Origin: Chloroflexota bacterium
GTDB lineage: Bacteria; Chloroflexota; Anaerolineae; Aggregatilineales; UBA3940
Direction: 5' to 3'
Length of the DNA: 11,933 nucleotides
Assembly: GCA_024643825.1 (NCBI GenBank)
Contig: JAHEME010000038.1
Span: 1-11,933, forward strand
Part shown: in pieces, positions 6,796-11,933 of the stretch
Numbering within the stretch: the first letter of the stretch is position 1
How the letters are laid out: each line of letters opens with the position of its first letter
Made by a program: the position numbers and the translations under genes
Notes under the pieces: generated by a model
What the model was told of the DNA's origin: nothing
The model's input: the letters and a program-made list of their open reading frames with translations, nothing else
The model's database searches: none

Positions 6796-7704
6796 CTAAT
6801 CCACATCAAAGGCGACGGGCCAGATCGGGCGGCCTGCTGTGCGCTCTCTGGCGATCACCTGCGCGATGTATTCATCGAAGGGGCTGGCATTCAACGGGCA
6901 GGCCATTGCCGCCTGCCACGCGGTACACTCCGCGCCGGGAAACACAACGCTTGAAGCCGAGGACGGATGCAGCGGCAGGGTGATCTCGGAGCTATGCGAG
7001 AGGTAGCCGACGATCTTCCGGGCGGCGGGGATATCGTGGGAGAGGAACATCTGCGGTCGGCGGGGGCTGTCCTTCGGCCCGCGAGTGTAGCCGATCAACA
7101 CGCCATGATGCACATACACCGACGCATGATGCGACGGGATCGGGCTGATCCAGTCCAGCAAATCGGGGCCGGGTTCGATGGTGAAATCCACCCCGGATTC
7201 TTCTCGTTCCCATAGCGCATGGAGGGCGGGTAGGTCTGCCTCGGTGGGTGGACGCACGTCGAGTTCTGACGGGGCTTCTTCGCTGACCATCACGGTCACT
7301 GAGGAGGCCCCATATGCGTGGGTCTGATAGCCAAAACGCGGATAGTACGATTTGTGACCGAGGAGGAAGCTCAACGCGAAGCCCTTCCGTCGCGCCACGC
7401 TGTGACCGTCTTCCATCAGCGCCCCGCCGATGCCCTGCCGCTGGAATGCCGGATCGACAGCCAGCGGCGCGAGGTTCACCGCGCGGACGGGCTGACCCAG
7501 CAGCCGAATCGCGTGCGGGGAGAACATCGCATGACCCACGACCTGCCCATCGATCTCGGCGACCAGCGCGAGATCGGGATCGTAGCTGGCGCGGTGGCGC
7601 AGCAGCGCGACGATCACGGCTTCGTTGGCGCGGCCTCCGAAGGCGCGCACATGGACGTTCGCAATCGCGGCAAAGTCGTGAGGGGTTTCGGGACGGATGA
7701 TCAT
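6796..7704 (-). CDS. GNAT family N-acetyltransferase, YhbS-like, with a C-terminal extension domain
   Basis: A protein of 302 residues. The N-terminal half is a GNAT acetyl-CoA-binding fold: it opens IIRPETPHDFAAI, and motif A is LAPLAVDPAFQRQGIGGALM (residues 78-97), whose Q/RxxGxG/A core binds acetyl-CoA pyrophosphate. YYPRFGYQ (120-127) is typical of YhbS-like members. Residues from about 150 form a second region of unknown role (starting DVRPPTEADL), perhaps a degenerate second GNAT unit. The acceptor substrate is unknown. The start is set at the ATG at 7704, where homology begins. A GTG 72 bases upstream would add an unlikely tail that overlaps the opposing promoter. No good Shine-Dalgarno is seen. 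A TTGACT (7734-7739, minus strand) spaced 17 bases from a weak CACCAT that ends 6 bases before the ATG would imply a near-leaderless transcript; this is weak evidence. Confidence 0.88.
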   Translation of the reverse strand: MIIRPETPHDFAAIANVHVRAFGGRANEAVIVALLRHRASYDPDLALVAEIDGQVVGHAMFSPHAIRLLGQPVRAVNLAPLAVDPAFQRQGIGGALMEDGHSVARRKGFALSFLLGHKSYYPRFGYQTHAYGASSVTVMVSEEAPSELDVRPPTEADLPALHALWEREESGVDFTIEPGPDLLDWISPIPSHHASVYVHHGVLIGYTRGPKDSPRRPQMFLSHDIPAARKIVGYLSHSSEITLPLHPSSASSVVFPGAECTAWQAAMACPLNASPFDEYIAQVIARERTAGRPIWPVAFDVD

Positions 7705-7749
7705 GCGTGTATGGTGGCTCAGACGCGGTGAAGAGTCAATTGTGATTAC

Positions 7750-7769
7750 TTGTCGGAAATTCTTGACAA
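7750..7769. repeat. Imperfect operator candidate overlapping the -35 of the DUF4160/DUF2442 promoter
   Basis: TTGTC and GACAA form 5-bp inverted arms separated by 10 bases. The right arm overlaps the -35 hexamer, where an autorepressor would act. The downstream gene encodes a helix-turn-helix, so autoregulation is plausible, but arms this short arise by chance. Confidence 0.25.
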
Positions 7770-7791
7770 CGTTCACCTTGCTGTCGATAAT
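7763..7791 (+). promoter_or_regulatory. Strong sigma70-type promoter for the DUF4160/DUF2442 operon
   Basis: A consensus -35 TTGACA (7763-7768) is followed after exactly 17 bases by a -10 GATAAT (7786-7791, five of six consensus bases). Transcription would start near 7798. That leaves a short leader to the GTG at 7833 but almost none to the upstream GTG at 7809, which supports the later start. Confidence 0.75.
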
Positions 7792-7832
7792 TACGAATAG
7801 GATGATCCGTGCGAAACCAGGGGCTTATTTGC

Positions 7833-8075
7833 GTGCCTACCGTCTTGCAACAAGGATCACATCGTTTTTTCGTGACGCTGAGTGACTGTAATGAGCCACC
7901 TCACATTCATGTTGAGCATGACAATCGGAAAGCCAAGCTCTGGCTTGACCCGGTGGAAATAGCAAGATCAGGTCGATTCAAAGAACATGAGTTATTGGAT
8001 ATAGAACGAATAGTGAATGCGAATCGAGACATGTTTTATGAAGAGTGGGAAAGGTATTGTGGAGGGCCAGCGTGA
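7833..8075 (+). CDS. DUF4160 family small protein, first gene of a two-gene module
   Basis: An 80-residue protein with the full DUF4160 (PF13711) pattern: an N-terminal PTVLxxxxxRFF, then NEPPHIHVEHD (residues 20-30) with two histidines, then KAKLWLDPVEIARSGRF (33-49), then a helix ELLDIERIVNANRDMFYEEW. The GTG at 7833 gives the family-typical MPTVL start and has AGGGG 9 bases upstream. A GTG at 7809 (preceded by AGGA) is possible but would add eight residues. The biochemical function is unknown. From memory, DUF4160 and DUF2442 genes are often neighbours and the pair has a toxin-antitoxin-like architecture; the conserved PPHIHV histidines could bind metal or act in catalysis, but that is inference. 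Its stop overlaps the next start (GTGA). Confidence 0.9.
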   Translation: MPTVLQQGSHRFFVTLSDCNEPPHIHVEHDNRKAKLWLDPVEIARSGRFKEHELLDIERIVNANRDMFYEEWERYCGGPA

Positions 8076-8611
8076 CTAAACCTCAGGAAGATTTGACGCC
8101 AAGTGCAATCGGTGTAGAGATTCATGGTGGCCGGTTATGGGTGGAACTGGCAGACGGGCGTGTAATCGGAACACCATTGGATTGGTATATGCCCCTCGCC
8201 AATGCAACCCCGGAGCAACTTCGCAACTACGAGTTATTGGATGACACCATTCACTGGCCCGATCTGGATGAAGACTTATCCGTAGCTGGAATGCTGGCAG
8301 GTGTCCGTCCCCGTTATCCGTGGTCTGTTGAACAATGGCGAGATCGAGTTGATTCTATTAAGTCGTTGCAGAAACGTTATGGGCCTGAAGCGACTATCTA
8401 TGTACCGATCCATCTCACCGATCCGTTGGAAGCCAGCGTCACGGTCAAGGAGATCGCAGACGATTACGGTCTCAGCACGGATGCAGTCTATCAATCGATT
8501 CGTCGCAAGCGGCTCCCCGCCCAGCGATCCGGTTCAACGTGGCTCATTCGCCGCCGCGATGCGGAGGTGTTGTGGGGTGATTCGGAGACGACGGTTCGGG
8601 CAACTGGGTGA
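8072..8611 (+). CDS. DUF2442 domain fused to an excisionase-type helix-turn-helix
   Basis: A 179-residue protein. Residues 9-78 match DUF2442 (PF10387): IHGGRLWVELADGRVIGTPL, the W-Y-M-P-L turn, an ATPEQLRNYELL helix, then IHWPDLDEDLSVAGMLAG. A linker of unknown fold (about 80-118) follows. Residues 121-167 look like an HTH_17/MerR-type excisionase domain: SVTVKEIADDYGLSTDAVYQS, then RRKRLPAQRSGSTWLIRRRDAEVL. Standard DUF2442 proteins are about 80-100 residues and lack this DNA-binding part, so this is a fusion. I chose the GTG at 8072, with GGAGGG 5 bases upstream and a four-base overlap with the DUF4160 stop, which implies translational coupling. The likely role is partner of and autorepressor with DUF4160 (inference). 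It ends 9 bases before the convergent HEAT-repeat gene. Confidence 0.87.
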   Translation: MTKPQEDLTPSAIGVEIHGGRLWVELADGRVIGTPLDWYMPLANATPEQLRNYELLDDTIHWPDLDEDLSVAGMLAGVRPRYPWSVEQWRDRVDSIKSLQKRYGPEATIYVPIHLTDPLEASVTVKEIADDYGLSTDAVYQSIRRKRLPAQRSGSTWLIRRRDAEVLWGDSETTVRATG

Positions 8612-8620
8612 TTGATCTCT

Positions 8621-9331
8621 CTAGTCTTGCTCGCCTACTCCCAGCGCAGTCAGCGTCTCTTCAGCCGCCCGCGCAATCAGCGGATCGGGGTCGTCGAGGG
8701 CATCGGTGAGATGCGGCAGGACAGCCGGATCGCCGATCTGACCCAGCGCCCAGATCGCGGCGAGCCGTGCCAGCGGATAGGAATCAGTCAGCGCCTCGAT
8801 CAGATCGGGCAGGGCGCGAGCGTCGCGCAGTCTACCGAAGGCCACCGCACAGGCAATGCGGCTGCCACCCGATCCGTGAATCAAGGCATCGGTCAGTTTC
8901 GCGTAACCCTCCCCGTCGAGGGGTATTTCCGTGTACGGATACGTCCACCCCACCGAGCGGATCAACGTGCGCGCTGCCCGGCGGTCGGTGACGCGCCCGA
9001 TGATCCACGCCGCCGCGCGCCGAACATCGCGGTCGTCATCATGCAGCAGAGCCAGCAGCGGAATCACCGCCGTCGCTCCCATGCGGATCAGGGCGCGGAC
9101 TGCCGCGTCGCGGCTCTCGCGCTCACGCAGCCCTGCGAGGGCGATGGGCAAGGTATCTTCGACGCTGAGAGCAGGTTCCGCGCCCGTGCGCGGATCATTG
9201 CCACCGAGGGCAGGCGAATGCGGCGCGCGTCCCTCTGGAATCCCACCAGAGGGCGGCTGCTCCGGCGGTGCGCTCACATCCCCCAGTAGATTCTGGATGG
9301 TATCGATCAGGCGGTCAGCGTCGCGGGTCAT
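8621..9331 (-). CDS. HEAT-repeat protein
   Basis: A 236-residue soluble protein. After an N-terminal helix (residues 5-18) comes a Pro/Gly-rich linker (20-55), then about five to six HEAT-like helical pairs. Examples are DAAVRALIRMGATAVIPLLA (75-94), the pair around RRAAAWIIGRV (104-114), and the last two units around ARLAAIWALGQIGDPAVLPH (188-207) and ARAAEETLTALG (220-231). Such repeats form protein-binding scaffolds. In other bacteria related proteins act in bilin attachment to phycobiliproteins, but nothing here suggests that. The repeat register is interrupted by WTYPYTEIPLDGEGY (129-143). The start is the ATG at 9331, 9 bases after the DinB-like stop, with only a weak GGGGTAG upstream, so translation is probably coupled. 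The specific partner is unknown. Confidence 0.85.
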   Translation of the reverse strand: MTRDADRLIDTIQNLLGDVSAPPEQPPSGGIPEGRAPHSPALGGNDPRTGAEPALSVEDTLPIALAGLRERESRDAAVRALIRMGATAVIPLLALLHDDDRDVRRAAAWIIGRVTDRRAARTLIRSVGWTYPYTEIPLDGEGYAKLTDALIHGSGGSRIACAVAFGRLRDARALPDLIEALTDSYPLARLAAIWALGQIGDPAVLPHLTDALDDPDPLIARAAEETLTALGVGEQD

Positions 9332-9340
9332 GCGGATAGT

Positions 9341-9814
9341 CTACCCCGTGATACGTCCGTCAAGTATCTTGACGATCTGATCGAGGTGATTGTTATCGTG
9401 CCAGACGGTCAGGAACAGTTGATCATGCAGCGTGAAGCGTCCTCGGCGCGTGTGTGTTGCCGGACGCTCCCAGTCTTCCTCAGAGCGCGCGGTGTAGAAG
9501 GCCAGCAGCACATCGCGGCGCGTGCGCCATTCTGCATACATGGCGTCGAGGTTCTGCGCGTTGTAGTTCCCGTCGATGACCGCCTGATCCGCATCCAGAT
9601 CAGGTAGATCGGGGAAGTCCTTTTCGATGGTCAGGCGGGCGCGTTCGAAGTCATGCAGGTGGCACACGACTTCCAGCACCGTCCAGCCATCGCCGCCATC
9701 GCGGAAGGTGATGGTATCTTCCTGCGGCGTGGTTTCCAGAATGTGGCCCAGAATGATCGGGCTGCGGCGTAGTTGATCCAACTGCCAGTTGCGGATCACG
9801 GTCATCGGCTGCAT
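9341..9814 (-). CDS. DinB superfamily metal-binding four-helix protein
   Basis: A 157-residue protein of normal DinB/YfiT-like length. The three metal-binding histidines expected of the fold are visible: His52 in VVCHLHDFERAR, and His139 and His143 in VWHDNNHLDQI. The N-terminus has a GDGWTVLEVVCHL segment typical of DinB_2. The family is structural; members act as thiol-dependent S-transferases (for example with bacillithiol or mycothiol) or have unknown roles, so no reaction can be assigned. The start ATG has AGAGGAAAC about 9 bases upstream. It lies 47 bases downstream of the GT4 glycosyltransferase stop and 9 bases upstream of the HEAT-repeat gene, consistent with a three-gene operon. Confidence 0.88.
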   Translation of the reverse strand: MQPMTVIRNWQLDQLRRSPIILGHILETTPQEDTITFRDGGDGWTVLEVVCHLHDFERARLTIEKDFPDLPDLDADQAVIDGNYNAQNLDAMYAEWRTRRDVLLAFYTARSEEDWERPATHTRRGRFTLHDQLFLTVWHDNNHLDQIVKILDGRITG

Positions 9815-9846
9815 TGGTTAGTTTCCTCTGGAAAAAGGACAATTCA

Positions 9847-9859
9847 ATCATGATATGAT
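9847..9859. repeat. Short inverted repeat between the GT4 and DinB-like genes
   Basis: ATCAT-GAT-ATGAT is a 13-base dyad in an AT-rich 47-base gap. It could be part of a minus-strand promoter or operator for the DinB-like gene. No T-run follows, so termination is unlikely, and in AT-rich DNA such a repeat may be chance. Confidence 0.2.
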
Positions 9860-9861
9860 CA

Positions 9862-10989
9862 CTACGGGATTTGGACAACGTGTTCATACACGGCCCATGT
9901 CTCGCGGGCCGCGCGCTCCCACGAGAACTCGGCTGCCCGTGCCAGACCGCGCTCACGCAGATCGGCGCGCAGGGGTTCGTTGTGCAGCAGAGTATGGATC
10001 ACCTCATAGATCGCAGCGACTCGCTCCGGGTGGAAGGTCAGCGCCGCGTCTCCGGCGATCTCGCCGAGGCTCGATGTGCTGCTGCACGCGACGGGCGTTC
10101 CGCAGGCCATCGCTTCGAGGACGGGGAGGCCGAAACCTTCATAGGTAGAGGCCGTCACCGCGACGGCAGCGCCCGCATAGACCGCAGGCAAATCTTCGTC
10201 GGGGATGAAGCCGGGGCGGATCACCGCGTCTGCTTGCCCGTGCTGCTCAATCGCCGCATGGAAGCTCCCTGTGAGCCAGCCCTCTGAGCCGACTACCACC
10301 AGCCGCAGGTCAGGATCATCGACACGCAGGGACGCAAGAGCTTCCACCAGACGCGCCAGATTCTTGCGCGGTTCGATGGTTCCCACGGTCAGCAGGTAGC
10401 GCGGGGGCAGGTTGTACTTTGCCTGTACTTCTGCGATCCGTTCCGGGGATTGCGGAGTGAAGCGCGGCGCGGCGGCTTCATAGACTACCGTGATCTTCTC
10501 CTCCGGTGTGCCATAGGAATTCATCAGATCGTGCTTGGTGGCTTCGCTGATGGCGATGATCGCGTCGGCGCGGCGCACGAACAGCGGCATCGCCGCGTTC
10601 AGATACCAGTAATTCAGCCGCTTGTGATGCTCCGGGAACAGCTTGAAGATCAGATCGTGAACCGTGAGCACAGTCGGGATTCCGCGCAGCGGCATTAGCA
10701 AATGCTCGGTCGCGTGATACACGTCGGTGGGTGGCACGAGTCGATTGAACGGAATGCGCGCCATCTGCGCCAGCCAGATCACCATGCGCCACGGCTTGTA
10801 GCCCATGTGCGTGGATCGCCGGGGCAGGGCGGCGAGTTCGGGTACAGGCTGCGCAGCAGCGGTCTCGTTGGCGAATACGCTGACCAGTCCCGGATGCTGC
10901 ACAGCAAGCGCAGCGGCGAGCGATGCCGCATAACGGCCCAGCCCGGCCCGCCCGTTCATAGCAGCAGAAGCATCGATGGTGACGTTCAT
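9862..10989 (-). CDS. GT4 family glycosyltransferase (GT-B fold)
   Basis: A 375-residue enzyme, normal length for family GT4. The N-terminal domain has a glycine-rich acceptor loop (MNGRAGLGRYAASL, residues 11-24), then DVYHATEHLLMP and TVLTVHDLIFKLFPEHH (107-122). The C-terminal nucleotide-sugar domain starts at YLLTVGTIEPRKNLARLVEA (198-217), with Arg208/Lys209. It contains the EX7E motif EGFGLPVLEAMACGTPV (284-300), with Glu284 and Glu292. It likely transfers a sugar, often mannose, to a cell-surface polysaccharide or glycolipid; donor and acceptor are not determinable. I chose the ATG at 10989, where the family begins. A GTG at 11037 would add 16 residues and lie over the opposite promoter. 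There is no Shine-Dalgarno, and a TACACT hexamer ends 7 bases before the ATG, suggesting a leaderless mRNA. It heads the GT4-DinB-HEAT gene group. Confidence 0.93.
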   Translation of the reverse strand: MNVTIDASAAMNGRAGLGRYAASLAAALAVQHPGLVSVFANETAAAQPVPELAALPRRSTHMGYKPWRMVIWLAQMARIPFNRLVPPTDVYHATEHLLMPLRGIPTVLTVHDLIFKLFPEHHKRLNYWYLNAAMPLFVRRADAIIAISEATKHDLMNSYGTPEEKITVVYEAAAPRFTPQSPERIAEVQAKYNLPPRYLLTVGTIEPRKNLARLVEALASLRVDDPDLRLVVVGSEGWLTGSFHAAIEQHGQADAVIRPGFIPDEDLPAVYAGAAVAVTASTYEGFGLPVLEAMACGTPVACSSTSSLGEIAGDAALTFHPERVAAIYEVIHTLLHNEPLRADLRERGLARAAEFSWERAARETWAVYEHVVQIP

Positions 10990-10996
10990 AGTCGGG

Positions 10997-11002
10997 AGTG
11001 TA
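10997..11002 (-). promoter_or_regulatory. Possible -10 element of a leaderless transcript for the GT4 gene
   Basis: On the minus strand TACACT (five of six bases match the TANNNT/TATAAT pattern broadly) ends exactly 7 bases before the ATG. No Shine-Dalgarno is present in between or upstream. The -35 region is weak (TTTTGC at a 17-base spacing). It is supported mainly by position. Confidence 0.4.
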
Positions 11003-11032
11003 GCGCGAAACGAGGAACCGCAAAACTTGACG

Positions 11033-11061
11033 TTCACCTTTCGTGCGTCTCATGCTATACT
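11033..11061 (+). promoter_or_regulatory. Extended -10 promoter of the PlsC-type acyltransferase gene
   Basis: TTCACC (11033-11038), 17 bases, then TATACT (11056-11061), preceded by TG-C, the extended -10 form. Predicted transcription starts near 11068, giving a leader of about 34 bases that contains GGAGGAGG. The promoter is divergent from the GT4 promoter, about 30-60 bases away. Confidence 0.6.
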
Positions 11062-11101
11062 CGCAGATTACATCCCGGAGGAGGAACAAGAGATCATCAG
11101 T

Positions 11102-11806
11102 ATGTCAGAACAACCACTTTACCCACCGACCCGGCGTGTCCGGTACAGTCTTTTGAAGATTGTGATGCAATTCCTCGTGCGAACCCTGACGCGCTTTCAC
11201 GTAGACGGCGTTGAGCATATCCCTCTTGGTGGGCCTCTCATTATCTATCTCAACCACCTGAGCTTCGTCGATTCTCCAGCCATATTCATCTCCGTGCCGC
11301 GCCATATTCACCATCTCGCCGCTGAGAAGTATGAACATCACTGGTTGTTTGGTGCACTGCTCCGTACCGGGGGTGGCATCTTCATCCAGCGGGGGGAAGT
11401 GGATCGCATCGCCCTGAAGAAAGCGGGCGCGGTGCTGGAAGATGAGCATCTGCTGATGCTGGCTATCGAAGGGACCCGTTCCACCACACGCTCCTTGCAG
11501 GAGGGCAAGACGGGCGTAGCTTATTTTGCTACCCGTTCGGGCGCGACGCTGGTTCCAGCGGCGGTGTGGGGTACAGAAAATGCGTTCGCGGCCCTCAAGC
11601 AATGCAAGCGCGCCGAAATTCATGTGCGCTTTGGCGAGGCTTTTCGCCTGCCAGAAGGCCGGGCGCGATCCGAAGACCTGGAAACCTACACCGACGACCT
11701 GATGGTACGCCTTGCGCAGATGCTCCCGGAGGAATATCGCGGCGTATACCGGGAACACCCCCGGATTGTTTCATTCCTATCACAATCAGATGCTTCCCAC
11801 CTGTGA
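11102..11806 (+). CDS. Lysophospholipid acyltransferase (PlsC-type, 1-acylglycerol-3-phosphate acyltransferase family)
   Basis: A 234-residue protein, typical PlsC length, with all four acyltransferase motifs. Motif I is NHLSFVD (residues 51-57; His52 and Asp57, the HX4D catalytic pair). Motif II is GGIFIQRGEVDR (91-102). Motif III is EGTRS (123-127). Motif IV is VPAAVWG (151-157). The enzyme adds an acyl chain to lysophosphatidic acid or a similar lysolipid in the membrane. One hydrophobic stretch (near residues 41-50) fits membrane association, but there is no clear transmembrane helix. The start is the ATG at 11102. The only strong Shine-Dalgarno (GGAGGAGG, 11077-11084) is 17 bases upstream, longer than usual, and no closer canonical start exists in frame. 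Upstream codons are leader, since the promoter sits at 11033-11061. Substrate specificity (phosphate versus another head group) cannot be read. Confidence 0.92.
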   Translation: MSEQPLYPPTRRVRYSLLKIVMQFLVRTLTRFHVDGVEHIPLGGPLIIYLNHLSFVDSPAIFISVPRHIHHLAAEKYEHHWLFGALLRTGGGIFIQRGEVDRIALKKAGAVLEDEHLLMLAIEGTRSTTRSLQEGKTGVAYFATRSGATLVPAAVWGTENAFAALKQCKRAEIHVRFGEAFRLPEGRARSEDLETYTDDLMVRLAQMLPEEYRGVYREHPRIVSFLSQSDASHL

Positions 11807-11832
11807 CCGTGCCCATCGCACGAAGACTGTGC

Positions 11833-11838
11833 TAAAAT
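11833..11838 (+). promoter_or_regulatory. Extended -10 element immediately before a short ORF
   Basis: TG-C-TAAAAT (hexamer 11833-11838, five of six consensus) is preceded by no convincing -35. The ATG at 11844 begins 5 bases after the hexamer, so the start codon would coincide with the predicted transcription start. This is another leaderless geometry. Confidence 0.5.
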
Positions 11839-11843
11839 CGATC

Positions 11844-11903
11844 ATGGACTGGGAGTTATTCCAAACGCTGCTCACCGATCCTCGCGCAGCAATGGAAGGA
11901 TGA
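11844..11903 (+). CDS. Possible leaderless 19-codon small ORF
   Basis: The ATG at 11844 opens a 19-residue peptide (MDWELFQTLLTDPRAAMEG) that stops at TGA 11901-11903, four bases before the next putative start. There is no Shine-Dalgarno, but an extended -10 directly precedes it. The peptide is acidic and amphipathic, and no family is recognised. It may be a leader peptide coupling translation to the downstream gene, or simply transcribed leader. Confidence 0.35.
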   Translation: MDWELFQTLLTDPRAAMEG

Positions 11904-11906
11904 AGG

Positions 11907-11933
11907 ATGCCAGGTTCTAGCCGCACACACCGC
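11907..11933 (+). CDS. Start of an unidentified gene cut by the right edge
   Basis: The ATG at 11907 is preceded 7 bases upstream by GGAAGG and stays open for nine codons to the edge (MPGSSRTHR). This is too short to identify. It is chosen because the ATG at 11900 closes after six codons, and because the preceding short ORF ends just before it. Confidence 0.4.

Noticed and set aside
6786..6800. Bidirectional terminator between the convergent SH3/M23 and acetyltransferase genes
   Set aside because: Only three bases separate the stops, and no GC-rich hairpin with a T-run is visible on either strand.
6468..6983. Plus-strand open frame of 171 codons spanning the end of the SH3/M23 gene
   Set aside because: It overlaps the M23 domain out of frame and runs antisense into the acetyltransferase.
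8600..8630. Terminator between the DUF2442-HTH gene and the HEAT-repeat gene
   Set aside because: The nine-base gap holds no stem-loop; ATCTCTCTAG is not a T-run.
8612..9289. Plus-strand open frame of 225 codons
   Set aside because: It is antisense to the HEAT-repeat gene and has no Shine-Dalgarno or recognisable motif.
11105..11758. Minus-strand open frame of 217 codons
   Set aside because: It is antisense to the PlsC-type gene, whose four acyltransferase motifs are all present on the plus strand.

Overview
The window looks like ordinary bacterial chromosome, probably from a member of the Chloroflexota (Anaerolineae-like). That placement is an inference from the gene mix (a multi-SH3 M23 peptidase, HEAT-repeat and DinB proteins, a YhbS-like acetyltransferase, a DUF4160/DUF2442 pair) and the GC-rich coding sequence; no marker gene is present. 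I see no rRNA, tRNA, CRISPR array, insertion sequence or phage structural gene.

Layout. (1) Positions 1-4939 hold five genes on the minus strand. In transcription order they are a GC-poorer GT-C-like polytopic membrane protein, an amidase-signature hydrolase of the peptide-amidase type, a DsrE-family protein with a CxxC motif, an ICMT/PEMT-like membrane methyltransferase, and a five-helix membrane protein that runs off the left edge. (2) A 242-base divergent intergenic region carries a perfect 7-bp inverted repeat. (3) At 5182-6792 (+) lies a protein with three SH3-like repeats and a complete M23 zinc-peptidase site, but no signal peptide. (4) Convergent with it, 3 bases away, is a YhbS-like acetyltransferase (-). 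(5) At 7763-8611 (+) a strong sigma70-type promoter drives a two-gene operon: a small DUF4160 protein and, overlapping it by four bases, a DUF2442 domain fused to an excisionase-type helix-turn-helix. This compact module, toxin-antitoxin-like in architecture, is the most interesting object here. (6) At 8621-10989 (-) a GT4 glycosyltransferase, a DinB-fold protein and a HEAT-repeat protein probably form one operon. (7) At 11102-11806 (+) is a PlsC-type acyltransferase, transcribed divergently from the GT4 gene. (8) The right end holds an extended -10 element placed directly before a 19-codon ORF, and the first codons of another gene.

The genes do not form one obvious pathway. The recurring theme is the cell envelope: two glycosyltransferases, a phospholipid acyltransferase, a peptidoglycan-peptidase-like protein and membrane proteins. 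Two genes (GT4 and the 19-codon ORF) lack a Shine-Dalgarno sequence and have a -10-like hexamer 5-7 bases before the start codon, suggesting leaderless transcripts. Most other genes have recognisable Shine-Dalgarno sequences.
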